In this document: piece by piece, positions 26,327 through 34,346 of the stretch
Layout of the letters: every line of letters starts with the position of its first letter
Position numbering within the stretch: the first letter of the stretch is position 1
From: Candidatus Muiribacterium halophilum
Lineage (GTDB): Bacteria > Muiribacteriota > Muiribacteriia > Muiribacteriales > Muiribacteriaceae
Length of the DNA stretch: 64,000 bases
Reading direction: 5' to 3'
Assembly (NCBI GenBank): GCA_023228995.1
Contig: JALOAD010000006.1
Location: 1-64,000, forward strand
Program-made: the position numbers and the translations under genes
The notes under the pieces: generated by a model
What the model saw: only the letters and a program-made list of their open reading frames with translations
Database searches by the model: none
Told to the model about the DNA's origin: nothing

Positions 26327-28782
26327 GAAATATTATAGAAGAGATAAAAAATAAAGTTCTTCTTATAGATGGTGGTTTAGGTTCACTTCTTCAAAAAAAA
26401 GGTTTACTTTTAAAAGGTAAATGCCCTGAACTTCTTAATATTGATAATGCAAGTGATATTAAAGCAATTCATAGTGAATATATAAATGCTGGTGCTGATA
26501 TATTAACTACAAATTCTTTTGGAGCTAATTATTTTAAATTAAAAGAATATGGACTTGAAGATAAAATTGTTGAAATAAATAAAAAATCTGCTGAGCTTGC
26601 CAAAAAAGCTGCTGGTGATAATAATTTTGTAGCTGGTTCAATTGGTCCTACAGGTAGATTTATTCGTACAGAAGGTGATCTTTCTCTTGAAGATGCAATT
26701 AAATATTTTTCAATTCAAGCTAAAGCTTTAGCTGATGGTGGAGCAGATCTTTTTATTGTAGAAACTATGTTTGATTTATGGGAATTAAAAGCTGCTGTAA
26801 TGGGTATAAAAAAAGTTAGTAATCTTCCTATAATTGCTCATCTTACTTATCAAGAAAATGGTAGAACGCTTACTGGAACTGATCCTTGTTCTCATGTTAT
26901 AACAATGGAAAGTCTGGGTGTTTTTTGTGTTGGTTCAAATTGTTCTCTTGGAGCTCGAGAGATGATTCCTATTGCTGAAAAAATCAGAGAAAATGCTACA
27001 GGATATGTATCTTGTGTTCCTAATGCAGGGTTACCGGTACTTGTTGATGGAAAGACTGTTTTTCCAATGAAACCTGATGAATTCGGAGAATGTTCAGCCG
27101 AACTTATTAAAAAGGGTGTAAATATAATTGGTGGATGTTGCGGAACTGAATTTGAACATATTAAAGCTGCAAGAAAAGCAATTGAAAATACTGAAAGAAA
27201 GATTTATTTTAGAAAACCTTCTTTTTCTTTATGTTCAAGAACAAAAGGTATGTTTCTTGATGAAAAAGGATTTTTCCTTATTGGAGAAAGACTTAATCCT
27301 ACTGCGAGAAAAAAACTAAGTAAAGCACTTATGAATAATGATTTTGAACCTTATATTGAAGAGGCTAAAGAGCAAGAACTTGCTTTGGCTGATATAATTG
27401 ATGTTAATGTTGGAATTCCTCATGCTGATGAGAATATACTTTTACCTAAAGCTATATCTTTTGTACAAGGTAGTATAGAACTTCCTATTAGTATTGATTC
27501 ATCAACTCCTGCAGCTATTGTTGAAGCTTTGAAGATTACTGATGGAAAACCTCTTGTTAATTCAATTAATGGTAAAGAATCTAGTTTAAATGCTCTTATG
27601 CCTGTGATATCGGAGTTTGGAGCAGCTGCTATTGTTTTGCTTGTTGATGAAAAAGGTATTCCTGAAACTTTAGAAAGAAGAATTGAGATTTTAGAAAAAG
27701 TTCTTTCTTATGCAAAAAAATATAATGTTAAAAAAGAAAATCTTATTATTGATTGTCTTGCTCTTGCTGTAGCTGCTGAACCTTATGGTCCAAAACTTGC
27801 TATTGATACTATTAGAAAAATTACTCAAGAATATGGCTTAGCAACAATAATGGGTATTTCTAATGTTTCTTATGGTCTTCCATTGCGTAAATATTTGAAT
27901 TCTGCATTTTTAAGTATGTGTATTGGAGCAGGTCTTAAAGCTTGTATTGGAAATCCTATAAGTCCTACTTTTATGGCTGGGCTTAAAAGTTCATGTTTTT
28001 TGGCTAATTATGATAAAGAAGGTAAAGATTTTTTAAAATTTTCTGAAAATTTTATTGATGAAAAAAAATCTACAAAATCAAAAGTTGAAAAAAAAGAAAT
28101 ATTAGTATTATCAAAAGATGCTTTATCTGTTGCAATTATTAAAGGTCTTAAAGATAATCTTCAAAAACTTATTGATGAAAGATTAAAAGAAAATACTCCT
28201 CTTGAAATAATTTCAAAATATCTTGTTCCAGCTATTGAAGAAGTTGGTATAAAATATGATAAACAGGAATTTTATCTTCCTCAGCTTATTTCTGGTGCTG
28301 AAGCTATGCAAAAAGGTTTTGAAATTTTAAAACCTTTGATGAAAGGTAATGCAAGAGAAAAACTTGGTAAAATATTACTTGCAACTGTTGAGGGTGATGT
28401 TCATGATATTGGTAAAAATATTGTGCGTGTACTTCTTGAAAATTTTGGTTTTGATGTTATTGATCTTGGAAAAGATGTAAAAACAAATGATCTTATTGAA
28501 AAAATAAAAATTGAAAAACCTGATATAGTTGGACTTTCAGCACTTATGACAACTACAATGTCTGAGATGGAAGTAATTATTAAAAAATTGAAAAATGAGA
28601 ATATTAGAGTTAAAGTTATGATTGGTGGTGCTGTTGTAACTGAAGCTTATGCTAATGAAATTGGTGCTGATTGTTATGGCAAAGATGCAATGGATGCTGT
28701 GAAAAAAGCAAAAGAGATGATGGGAAAGACAGAGTTAAAGGGTTATAAGAAGGTTAAAGAGTTGAGAGTTAAAGGGTTATAA
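26323..28782 (+). CDS. metH: Cobalamin-dependent methionine synthase lacking reactivation domain
   Basis: 819 aa, against about 1200 for full MetH. Domains in order: homocysteine methyltransferase (1-290) with zinc ligands C207, C272 and C273; pterin-binding barrel (about 310-600), with GERLNPTARKK at its start; B12 cap (about 620-680); and Rossmann B12 domain with DVHDIG (cobalt ligand H694). The SAM/flavodoxin-binding reactivation domain is absent. The last residues (after about 805) are encoded by a 34-bp repeat and look like a recent extension. The MetV, MetF and RACE-like genes that follow supply methyl-THF and, by inference, reactivation. ATGA overlap with the preceding gene. Confidence 0.93.
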   Translation: MRNIIEEIKNKVLLIDGGLGSLLQKKGLLLKGKCPELLNIDNASDIKAIHSEYINAGADILTTNSFGANYFKLKEYGLEDKIVEINKKSAELAKKAAGDNNFVAGSIGPTGRFIRTEGDLSLEDAIKYFSIQAKALADGGADLFIVETMFDLWELKAAVMGIKKVSNLPIIAHLTYQENGRTLTGTDPCSHVITMESLGVFCVGSNCSLGAREMIPIAEKIRENATGYVSCVPNAGLPVLVDGKTVFPMKPDEFGECSAELIKKGVNIIGGCCGTEFEHIKAARKAIENTERKIYFRKPSFSLCSRTKGMFLDEKGFFLIGERLNPTARKKLSKALMNNDFEPYIEEAKEQELALADIIDVNVGIPHADENILLPKAISFVQGSIELPISIDSSTPAAIVEALKITDGKPLVNSINGKESSLNALMPVISEFGAAAIVLLVDEKGIPETLERRIEILEKVLSYAKKYNVKKENLIIDCLALAVAAEPYGPKLAIDTIRKITQEYGLATIMGISNVSYGLPLRKYLNSAFLSMCIGAGLKACIGNPISPTFMAGLKSSCFLANYDKEGKDFLKFSENFIDEKKSTKSKVEKKEILVLSKDALSVAIIKGLKDNLQKLIDERLKENTPLEIISKYLVPAIEEVGIKYDKQEFYLPQLISGAEAMQKGFEILKPLMKGNAREKLGKILLATVEGDVHDIGKNIVRVLLENFGFDVIDLGKDVKTNDLIEKIKIEKPDIVGLSALMTTTMSEMEVIIKKLKNENIRVKVMIGGAVVTEAYANEIGADCYGKDAMDAVKKAKEMMGKTELKGYKKVKELRVKGL

Positions 28783-28834
28783 GAAAGTTAAAGAGTTGAG
28801 AGTTAAAGGGTTAAAAGAAGGTTAAAGAGCCAAA
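28733..28834 (+). repeat. 34-bp tandem repeat spanning metH stop
   Basis: AGTTAAAGGG recurs at 28733, 28767 and 28801, each followed by TTATAAGAAGGTTAAAGAG-like sequence, so the period is 34 bp over three copies. Because 34 is not a multiple of 3, the first copy is read as KGYKKVKEL and the second gives the stop TAA. Confidence 0.85.
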
Positions 28835-28913
28835 ATGTTCAGTGAACATTTTGTTAAGTAAAGCTGTGACAGATAGAGAGCGAGAGCGTGAAGGGGTTAA
28901 ATGGGAAAAAACT

Positions 28914-28945
28914 GTCATCCCGGTATGATTCTGAGCCGGGATCTG
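28914..28945 (-). repeat. REP-like palindrome
   Basis: GTCATCCCGG, a loop, GAGCCGGGATCTG. It is nearly identical to the inverse of 94-125. It lies in the 256-nt metH-metV gap, which also holds AGTTAAAGGG-type repeats and, at about 28991, the inverted form CCCTTTAAACTCTC. Confidence 0.75.
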
Positions 28946-29038
28946 TTTTGTGCTTTCTAACTAACTGTATTAACTATTCGCAGTTTTTTTTAGCCCTTTA
29001 AACTCTCAAACTTTTTTTTAAAAATATTGGAGTTAAAT

Positions 29039-29674
29039 ATGATTGTTACTAGATTTAAAGATAAAGATAAAGTATTAGAGACTTTACGGGGTTTTAAAAA
29101 AATAGCTATATTAGGCTGTAATATTTGTTCTGCTGAATGTGGTACTTCAGGCAAGGAAGTTCTTGAAGATTATTCGAATTTTCTTAGAGAAAAAGGTTTT
29201 GATGTTGTTGCAAATATTCTTATTGAAGGAATGTGTAATACTCTTCTTGTAAAAAAAGATATTAAAAAACTTAAAGATATTGATTATGATATAATACTTG
29301 TTTTTTCTTGCGGAGCGGGAACTCAGGTAACATGTCTTTATACTAAAAAACCTGTTTTTACATCTTTAGACACTGTTTATCTTGCTCAAAGACAAAGAGT
29401 AGGTCAGTTTGAAGAAAGTTGTATTATGTGTGGAGATTGTGTTTTAAATAAGACTATGGGAATATGTCCAAGAACACAATGTTCAAAAGGTATTGCAAAT
29501 GGTCCTTGTGGTGGTTCTTTAAATGGCAAATGTGAAGTTGATGAAAATAAAGATTGTGCTTGGATTAAAATTTATGAAAAGCTTGAAAAGAATGAAAGTA
29601 TTAGAAATATTGAAAAAAGTTATAAACCATTAAAAAACATTAATGAATTAAAACCAAGAAAGGATAAAGTATGA
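29039..29674 (+). CDS. metV: MetV-type methylene-THF reductase partner (MTHFR C-terminal domain)
   Basis: 211 aa of the methylene-tetrahydrofolate reductase C-terminal family, the partner of MetF in acetogens and other anaerobes. Cysteine groups are CNICSAECG (near 20-30) and CIMCGDCVLNKTMGICPRTQC, then NGPCGGSLNGKCE, which can bind zinc or iron-sulphur centres. Such subunits are thought to pass electrons to the flavin of MetF. ATG 29039 has TTGGAG before it. An in-frame TTG 29027 is part of that site. ATGA overlap with metF confirms a two-subunit unit. Confidence 0.88.
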   Translation: MIVTRFKDKDKVLETLRGFKKIAILGCNICSAECGTSGKEVLEDYSNFLREKGFDVVANILIEGMCNTLLVKKDIKKLKDIDYDIILVFSCGAGTQVTCLYTKKPVFTSLDTVYLAQRQRVGQFEESCIMCGDCVLNKTMGICPRTQCSKGIANGPCGGSLNGKCEVDENKDCAWIKIYEKLEKNESIRNIEKSYKPLKNINELKPRKDKV

Positions 29675-30543
29675 GTATTTTAAAAGAAATTATATTATCT
29701 GGAAAAAAAGTTCTTACAGCTGAATTGTTTGCTCCTAAAGGTATTGATATGACATTGATATCTAAAAAAGTAGAATTACTTAAGCATTATATTCATGCTT
29801 TTAATGTAACTGATAATCAGAGAGCTACAATGAGGGTGAGTTCTCTTGGTTTATGTGCTTGGATTCAAAATAATTTTAATGTAGAAACTGTTTTTCAATT
29901 AAATTGTCGTGATAGGAATAGAATAGCTTTGCAATCGGATTTACTTGCTGCTAGTCTTCTTGGTATAAAAAATGTTCTTGTTATAACTGGTGATCATCCT
30001 TCTGTTGGTGATCATGATTTTGCGAAAGCTGTATATGATATGGATTCAGTTCAGCTTCTTCATACTATTTCTGGATTAAAAAAAGGTGTTGATTTTTCTG
30101 GTAATGAACTCAAGGGAAATCCTGATATATTCGTTGGAGCTACTGCTAATCCAGCTGCTAGACCTTTAAGACCTCATCTTATAAAATTCGGCAAAAAAGT
30201 TCATGCTGGAGCAGAATTTTTTCAAACTCAGGTGGTTTTTGATACAGATAAATATATTGAATTTGCAAAACAAGCTAATGAATATAACATTCCAATAATT
30301 GCTGGAATAAGTCTGATTAAAAATGTTAAATTTGCACATTTTATTAACAAAAGTGTTCCTGGATTAAATGTTCCTGAAGAAACTATAAAAAGACTTTCGC
30401 AAAGTGAAGATTATAAAGAGGAAAGAGTTAAAATTGCTTGTGAAATAATTGAAAAGCTTAAACCATATGTTGCTGGATTTCATTTTATGGCTTTTGGTTT
30501 AGAAAGAGAAATACCTCAAATAATTGAAAAAACAAAGATATAG
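29671..30543 (+). CDS. metF: Methylenetetrahydrofolate reductase
   Basis: 290 aa flavin-dependent TIM barrel reducing methylene-THF to methyl-THF. Seen: LTAELFAPKGID at the first strand, FNVTDNQRATMR, FQLNCRDRNRIALQSDLL, VLVITGDHPSVGD, AAARPLRP-like ANPAARPLRP and FFQTQVVFD. Direct coupling to metV suggests a MetVF complex fed by a ferredoxin- or Rnf-type donor rather than plain NADH, as proposed for acetogen forms. Feeds MetH. I see no Wood-Ljungdahl genes here, so a role in methionine synthesis is favoured. Confidence 0.93.
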   Translation: MSILKEIILSGKKVLTAELFAPKGIDMTLISKKVELLKHYIHAFNVTDNQRATMRVSSLGLCAWIQNNFNVETVFQLNCRDRNRIALQSDLLAASLLGIKNVLVITGDHPSVGDHDFAKAVYDMDSVQLLHTISGLKKGVDFSGNELKGNPDIFVGATANPAARPLRPHLIKFGKKVHAGAEFFQTQVVFDTDKYIEFAKQANEYNIPIIAGISLIKNVKFAHFINKSVPGLNVPEETIKRLSQSEDYKEERVKIACEIIEKLKPYVAGFHFMAFGLEREIPQIIEKTKI

Positions 30544-30570
30544 AGTTTAAGTGAAAGTTAGTATGGTTAA

Positions 30571-30602
30571 AGGGTTGGTAGAGTTAAAAACCAACAAACC
30601 CT
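30571..30602. other. Hairpin after metF
   Basis: AGGGTTGGT, a 10-nt loop, ACCAAC-AA-ACCCT. The stem is interrupted by a 2-nt bulge. No T tract follows, so it is probably not a strong terminator. It is made from the AGGGTT intergenic phrase paired with its own inverse. Confidence 0.5.
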
Positions 30603-30680
30603 ACAAACACAATAAACCCTATAAATATTATTAACACAACAAACTATTTTAATATTTTTATTAAAATACTTGAGGGATAT

Positions 30681-31793
30681 ATGCTTCTAATAGATATTGG
30701 TACTAGTTTTGTTAAGAGTTTTAATACTTTGAATTCTCAAACTTTTAAAACTGAGAATTTTCAGGGAGAATTTGGAATTGATATTATTTCAAGAATAGAT
30801 TATTCCTTAAAAAGTAAAGAAAATTACCAAAAAATCAGAGAAAAGTTGATTTATACTATAAAAAAACATTTAATTTATAATAATATTGAATTTAATTATG
30901 TAAATAATGAATTTAAAAATTTAAATACAAATGTTTTTTTAATTGGAAATTCTGTAATGCAGGGTTTTTATGATGGAATTTCTCTTAAAAACATGGCAAG
31001 AAAACCATTTAGACTTCCAAAATATAATAAAAATATTAATTCTGAAAATATTGAATTTTTCCCTTGTATTGGTGGTTTTGCAGGTTCTGATATTTATCCT
31101 CTTATTTGGAAGCTTAAAAATTCACCTGAAAAAATTGCTCTTGGAATGGATTTTGGTACAAACTGTGAAATATTATTAAAAATTGAAGATAAAATTTTTG
31201 TATCATCAGCTCCAGCTGGTCCTGCATTTGAAAATATAAGCTTTCTTGCAGATAATATAATTATTGATGTGAAATTTGATGGAGTTCTTCAATTTTTTTT
31301 AAAAGAAAATAGCAAAAAAGCTGATTTTATAACTCCACATGCTTTTATAAAACTAATAAGTTTATTATTGAAAAGAAAAATGATAAGCAAAAATGGTAGA
31401 ATTAATAATAATATTGTTAAAAATAATGTAAATATTGATACAAATAAAATTAGAGAACTTTTAAAAGCTAAAGCTGCTGTTTCATCAACAGTTGAAATAT
31501 TAAAAAAATATTATGCAAAGGGAAAAAATATTGAAAAAATATATATTTCAGGAAATATGATTAATTCTGATACTGTGGAGTATATGAAAAATCTTGGCAT
31601 AATAGAAGATTTAGAAGTTTTTATATGTAAAGAGCTTTTTTATAGTTTTGCATATTATTCAAATAAGTATATTAATAATAAAAAAAAACTGATAAAATCT
31701 ATTAAAGACAAGGTTTTTTATTTTCCGCATTATAATTTATCAGATTATGACGAAATATTTATAAATGAATTATATTTTGGAGAAAAAATATGA
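30681..31793 (+). CDS. RACE-type corrinoid reactivator, ASKHA domain only
   Basis: 370 aa. ATPase-like signatures of the reductive activators of corrinoid enzymes (DUF4445/RamA-type): DIGTS (5-9), FGIDIISRI (31-39), GNSVM (89-93), PCIGGFAGSDIYP (128-140), MDFGTNCEI (156-164) and SSAPAGPAFE (175-184). Full family members have about 600 aa with an N-terminal [2Fe-2S] ferredoxin domain. This one begins directly at the first phosphate loop. It lies just after metH-metV-metF, where MetH lacks its own reactivation domain. Inferred role: ATP-driven rescue of oxidised cob(II)alamin MetH with electrons from a separate protein. Overlaps glmM (ATGA). Confidence 0.82.
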   Translation: MLLIDIGTSFVKSFNTLNSQTFKTENFQGEFGIDIISRIDYSLKSKENYQKIREKLIYTIKKHLIYNNIEFNYVNNEFKNLNTNVFLIGNSVMQGFYDGISLKNMARKPFRLPKYNKNINSENIEFFPCIGGFAGSDIYPLIWKLKNSPEKIALGMDFGTNCEILLKIEDKIFVSSAPAGPAFENISFLADNIIIDVKFDGVLQFFLKENSKKADFITPHAFIKLISLLLKRKMISKNGRINNNIVKNNVNIDTNKIRELLKAKAAVSSTVEILKKYYAKGKNIEKIYISGNMINSDTVEYMKNLGIIEDLEVFICKELFYSFAYYSNKYINNKKKLIKSIKDKVFYFPHYNLSDYDEIFINELYFGEKI

Positions 31794-33142
31794 AAAAAAA
31801 GTATTTTGGAACAGATGGAATTAGAGGAATTGCAAATGTTTATCCAATGACAGGCGATCTTATATATAGAATAAGCAAAGTTGCTGCAAGAATATTAAAA
31901 AGAGATGGGCGAAATTTTGTTTTTATTGGAAAAGATACAAGGCTTTCATGCGATATGCTTGAAGCTGCGATTGCTTCTGGACTTATGTCTGAAGGTATTG
32001 ATGTATATAGATTAGGAGTTGTTCCAACCCCTGCATTATCATTTATTACTAGTAGGAGAAAAGCTCTTTTTGGAGTGATGATTTCAGCTTCTCATAATCC
32101 TTTTTATGATAATGGAATAAAATTTATAGGAAATGATGGTTTTAAACTTTCAGATAGTATTGAGTTACAAATTGAAGGTGGGCTTGAAAAAAATATTGAT
32201 CATGAAGTAAGAGTTACTCATAAAGATATTGGTAGGATATTTGAAAAATTTTCTTATGTTGATTTTTATGTTGATCATGTACTTGAAGGAACTGAAAATA
32301 TTGATTTTTCTGATTTAAAAGTTTTAGTAGATTGTGCAAATGGTGCAACTTCGGAAGTTATTCCTGAAATAATGAAAAAATTAGGAGTTAAATATCAGAT
32401 TATAGATAATAATCCTACAGGTGATAATATAAATAATGAATGTGGAAGTACAAATCTTGAAAAAATTGCCAAAATAGTGAAAGAAGAAGATTTTGATTGT
32501 GGAATTGCTTTTGACGGAGATGGTGATAGATGTCTTATGGTTGATGAAAATGGCGAAGTTATGGATGGAGATGTCATTATGAGTCTTTATTATGTTAATA
32601 GAATAAAAAAAGATAAAAATTTTAATAAAAAAATAGTTTCAACTGTTATGTCTAATATGGGATTTAAAAATGTTGTTGCAAAACAAAAAGGTATTTATCT
32701 TGAAACTACAGTTGGTGATAAATATGTTCTTGAAAAAATGATTAAAGAAAACGCAGTAATTGGTGGAGAACAGTCTGGACATATAATTAATCTTGAAAAA
32801 AATACAACTGGTGATGGACCAGCAACTGCACTTGAAATGCTTAAAATCAGAGCTTGTGAAAAAAAAGCTTTTTCAGAGCTTGTAAAAGAAACTGGTTTTG
32901 TAAGTTATCCACAAGTTCTTGTAAATGTAACTGTTAAAACAAAAGAAGGTCTTTGGGAAATTCCTGAACTTGATGAAATGGTTAAAAATTTTAATAAAGA
33001 GTTTAAAGATAGAGGAAGATTGCTTATTAGACCATCAGGAACTGAACCTTTTATAAGAGTAATGGCAGAAGCAAGAGATATTGAAAAAGCGAAGATATAT
33101 ATAAAAGATATATCAGATATATTGATAAAAAAAATGGGATGA
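31790..33142 (+). CDS. glmM: Phosphoglucosamine mutase
   Basis: 450 aa. Interconverts glucosamine-6- and -1-phosphate for UDP-GlcNAc and peptidoglycan. Opening YFGTDGIRG, phosphoserine loop ISASHNP (Ser101), metal loop FDGDGDRC, sugar loop GGEQSGHI and phosphate loop RPSGTEPFIRV are all intact. ATG overlaps the preceding stop, so it shares a transcript with the RACE-like gene although the pathways are unrelated. Confidence 0.95.
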   Translation: MKKKYFGTDGIRGIANVYPMTGDLIYRISKVAARILKRDGRNFVFIGKDTRLSCDMLEAAIASGLMSEGIDVYRLGVVPTPALSFITSRRKALFGVMISASHNPFYDNGIKFIGNDGFKLSDSIELQIEGGLEKNIDHEVRVTHKDIGRIFEKFSYVDFYVDHVLEGTENIDFSDLKVLVDCANGATSEVIPEIMKKLGVKYQIIDNNPTGDNINNECGSTNLEKIAKIVKEEDFDCGIAFDGDGDRCLMVDENGEVMDGDVIMSLYYVNRIKKDKNFNKKIVSTVMSNMGFKNVVAKQKGIYLETTVGDKYVLEKMIKENAVIGGEQSGHIINLEKNTTGDGPATALEMLKIRACEKKAFSELVKETGFVSYPQVLVNVTVKTKEGLWEIPELDEMVKNFNKEFKDRGRLLIRPSGTEPFIRVMAEARDIEKAKIYIKDISDILIKKMG

Positions 33143-33391
33143 AGAATATAGAAGCAGTATGTGAAGCGTATAGAAACGGTATAAGAGTATAGAAACTGTG
33201 ATAGATGAAGCGGGAGAAAAACCGTTAAAGAGTTAAGGGTTAAAGGGTTAAAGGGTTAAAACACTATAAACTCAATAAACTAAGTAACTAAAACTTTATG
33301 TTACAGCTTTTATAATAATACTATGTTTAATTTTTTTGTCGTTTTTGCCGATAATTGTATAGTGTAAATATAAAAAAATGTGAGTCTAATT
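33143..33391. repeat. Repeat-rich spacer between glmM and cNMP gene
   Basis: Contains GTATAGAAACGGTATAAGAG-like phrases (about 33165-33200), CTGTGATAGATGAAGCG (about 33197-33213) and a run of AGGGTTAAAGGGTTAAAGGG (33235 on). Related phrases occur at about 17510, 28735, 28864 and 37795. TATAGTGTAAATATAAA just before the gene could be a -10 region, but no clear -35 is seen. Confidence 0.6.
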
Positions 33392-33868
33392 ATGATTGAT
33401 CTTGAAAAAGTAAAAAATATTGAACTTTTTGAAAATTTCACTCAACAAGAACTTGAATCTTTGTTTGAAAAAGCTCATGAAATGGAATTAAGAGAAGGTG
33501 AAATTCTTTTTCATGAAGGTGAAATTGGTACAGAGATGTATATAGTTACAAGTGGTGAAATAGAAATATATAAAGAACTTGGTGTTGATGAGCCAAAACT
33601 TCTAGTATCTCTTCCAGAAGGTGCTTTTATAGGTGAAATGTCTTTAATAGATATGAGTCCAAGATCTGCAATGATAAAAGCTTCTGAAAATAATGCTGTT
33701 GATATGGTTGTTTTTTCAAGAGATTATATAGAAAGTGTTGCTTTAAATGACATTAATGCTGTGTGTAAATTTATGCATAATATTATTAAAATAAGTGCTG
33801 GAAGATCCCGCATGACTACAGAAAGACTAATTTCTTCCAGACAAACTCTGGAAAATATTAATGAGTAG
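33392..33868 (+). CDS. Cyclic-nucleotide-binding domain protein 1
   Basis: 158 aa. A single CRP-type beta-roll: ELFENFTQQELESLF, GEILFHEGEIGTEMYIVTSGEIEIYK, GAFIGEMSLIDMSPRSAMIKA. The phosphate-binding cassette GEMSLIDMSPRSA keeps the Glu and Arg expected for cyclic-nucleotide binding. No DNA-binding helix-turn-helix follows, only a short helical tail, so it is not a CRP regulator. ATG 33392 is preferred over GTG 33380, which lies in the likely ribosome site. The neighbour is a paralogue. Target unknown. Confidence 0.85.
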   Translation: MIDLEKVKNIELFENFTQQELESLFEKAHEMELREGEILFHEGEIGTEMYIVTSGEIEIYKELGVDEPKLLVSLPEGAFIGEMSLIDMSPRSAMIKASENNAVDMVVFSRDYIESVALNDINAVCKFMHNIIKISAGRSRMTTERLISSRQTLENINE

Positions 33869-33876
33869 AGGGAAAA

Positions 33877-34314
33877 ATGATTTTTGATAACATGAATGCA
33901 GAACAGATTACAAAAATACTTGCTATTACTGAAAAAGTTAATTTTCCAGCAGGTGAAATAATATTTAAGCAAGAAACTGAACCGGACGGTTTTTATATTG
34001 TTATTGAGGGTGAAGTTAGTCTTGTAAAAATAAATGATATTGGAAAAGATACAGAATTGACTGTTGTTGGAAAAGGTTCTTTTATTGGAGAGATTTCAGC
34101 ATTAGATGAAAAAGGTAGAGAAATTACTGCTATTGCAGTATCTGATGTAGTTGCATTTAGAATTTCAAAAGAAAAGCTTGATATTATGCAAAAAGTTGAT
34201 TATCCGGTGCTTGTTAAATTTTATCTTAGTATAATCCGTGATATAAATGAAAAATTGCGAAGGATAAATGATGAATACAGCAGAATCAAGGAAAAACTAC
34301 AAAAGAATATATAA
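33877..34314 (+). CDS. Cyclic-nucleotide-binding domain protein 2
   Basis: 145 aa, a second stand-alone CRP-like beta-roll: NFPAGEIIFKQETEPDGFYIVIEGEVSLVK, GSFIGEISALDEKGREITAIA. The cassette is weaker than in its neighbour (GEISALDEKGREITA lacks the usual R-S/T-A run), so it may not bind a nucleotide. A charged helical tail (INEKLRRINDEYSRIKEKL) could dimerise. It starts 8 nt after the first protein's stop with GAGGGA before ATG. Probably a partner of the first protein. Confidence 0.83.
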   Translation: MIFDNMNAEQITKILAITEKVNFPAGEIIFKQETEPDGFYIVIEGEVSLVKINDIGKDTELTVVGKGSFIGEISALDEKGREITAIAVSDVVAFRISKEKLDIMQKVDYPVLVKFYLSIIRDINEKLRRINDEYSRIKEKLQKNI

Positions 34315-34346
34315 GGATTTTTTTTATTTAATCATAGGATTCAATT

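Noticed and set aside
26323-30543. Wood-Ljungdahl methyl branch
   Set aside because: metV-metF occur in acetogens, but the methyltransferase here has homocysteine and pterin domains of methionine synthase, and no acs, fhs or folD genes are seen.
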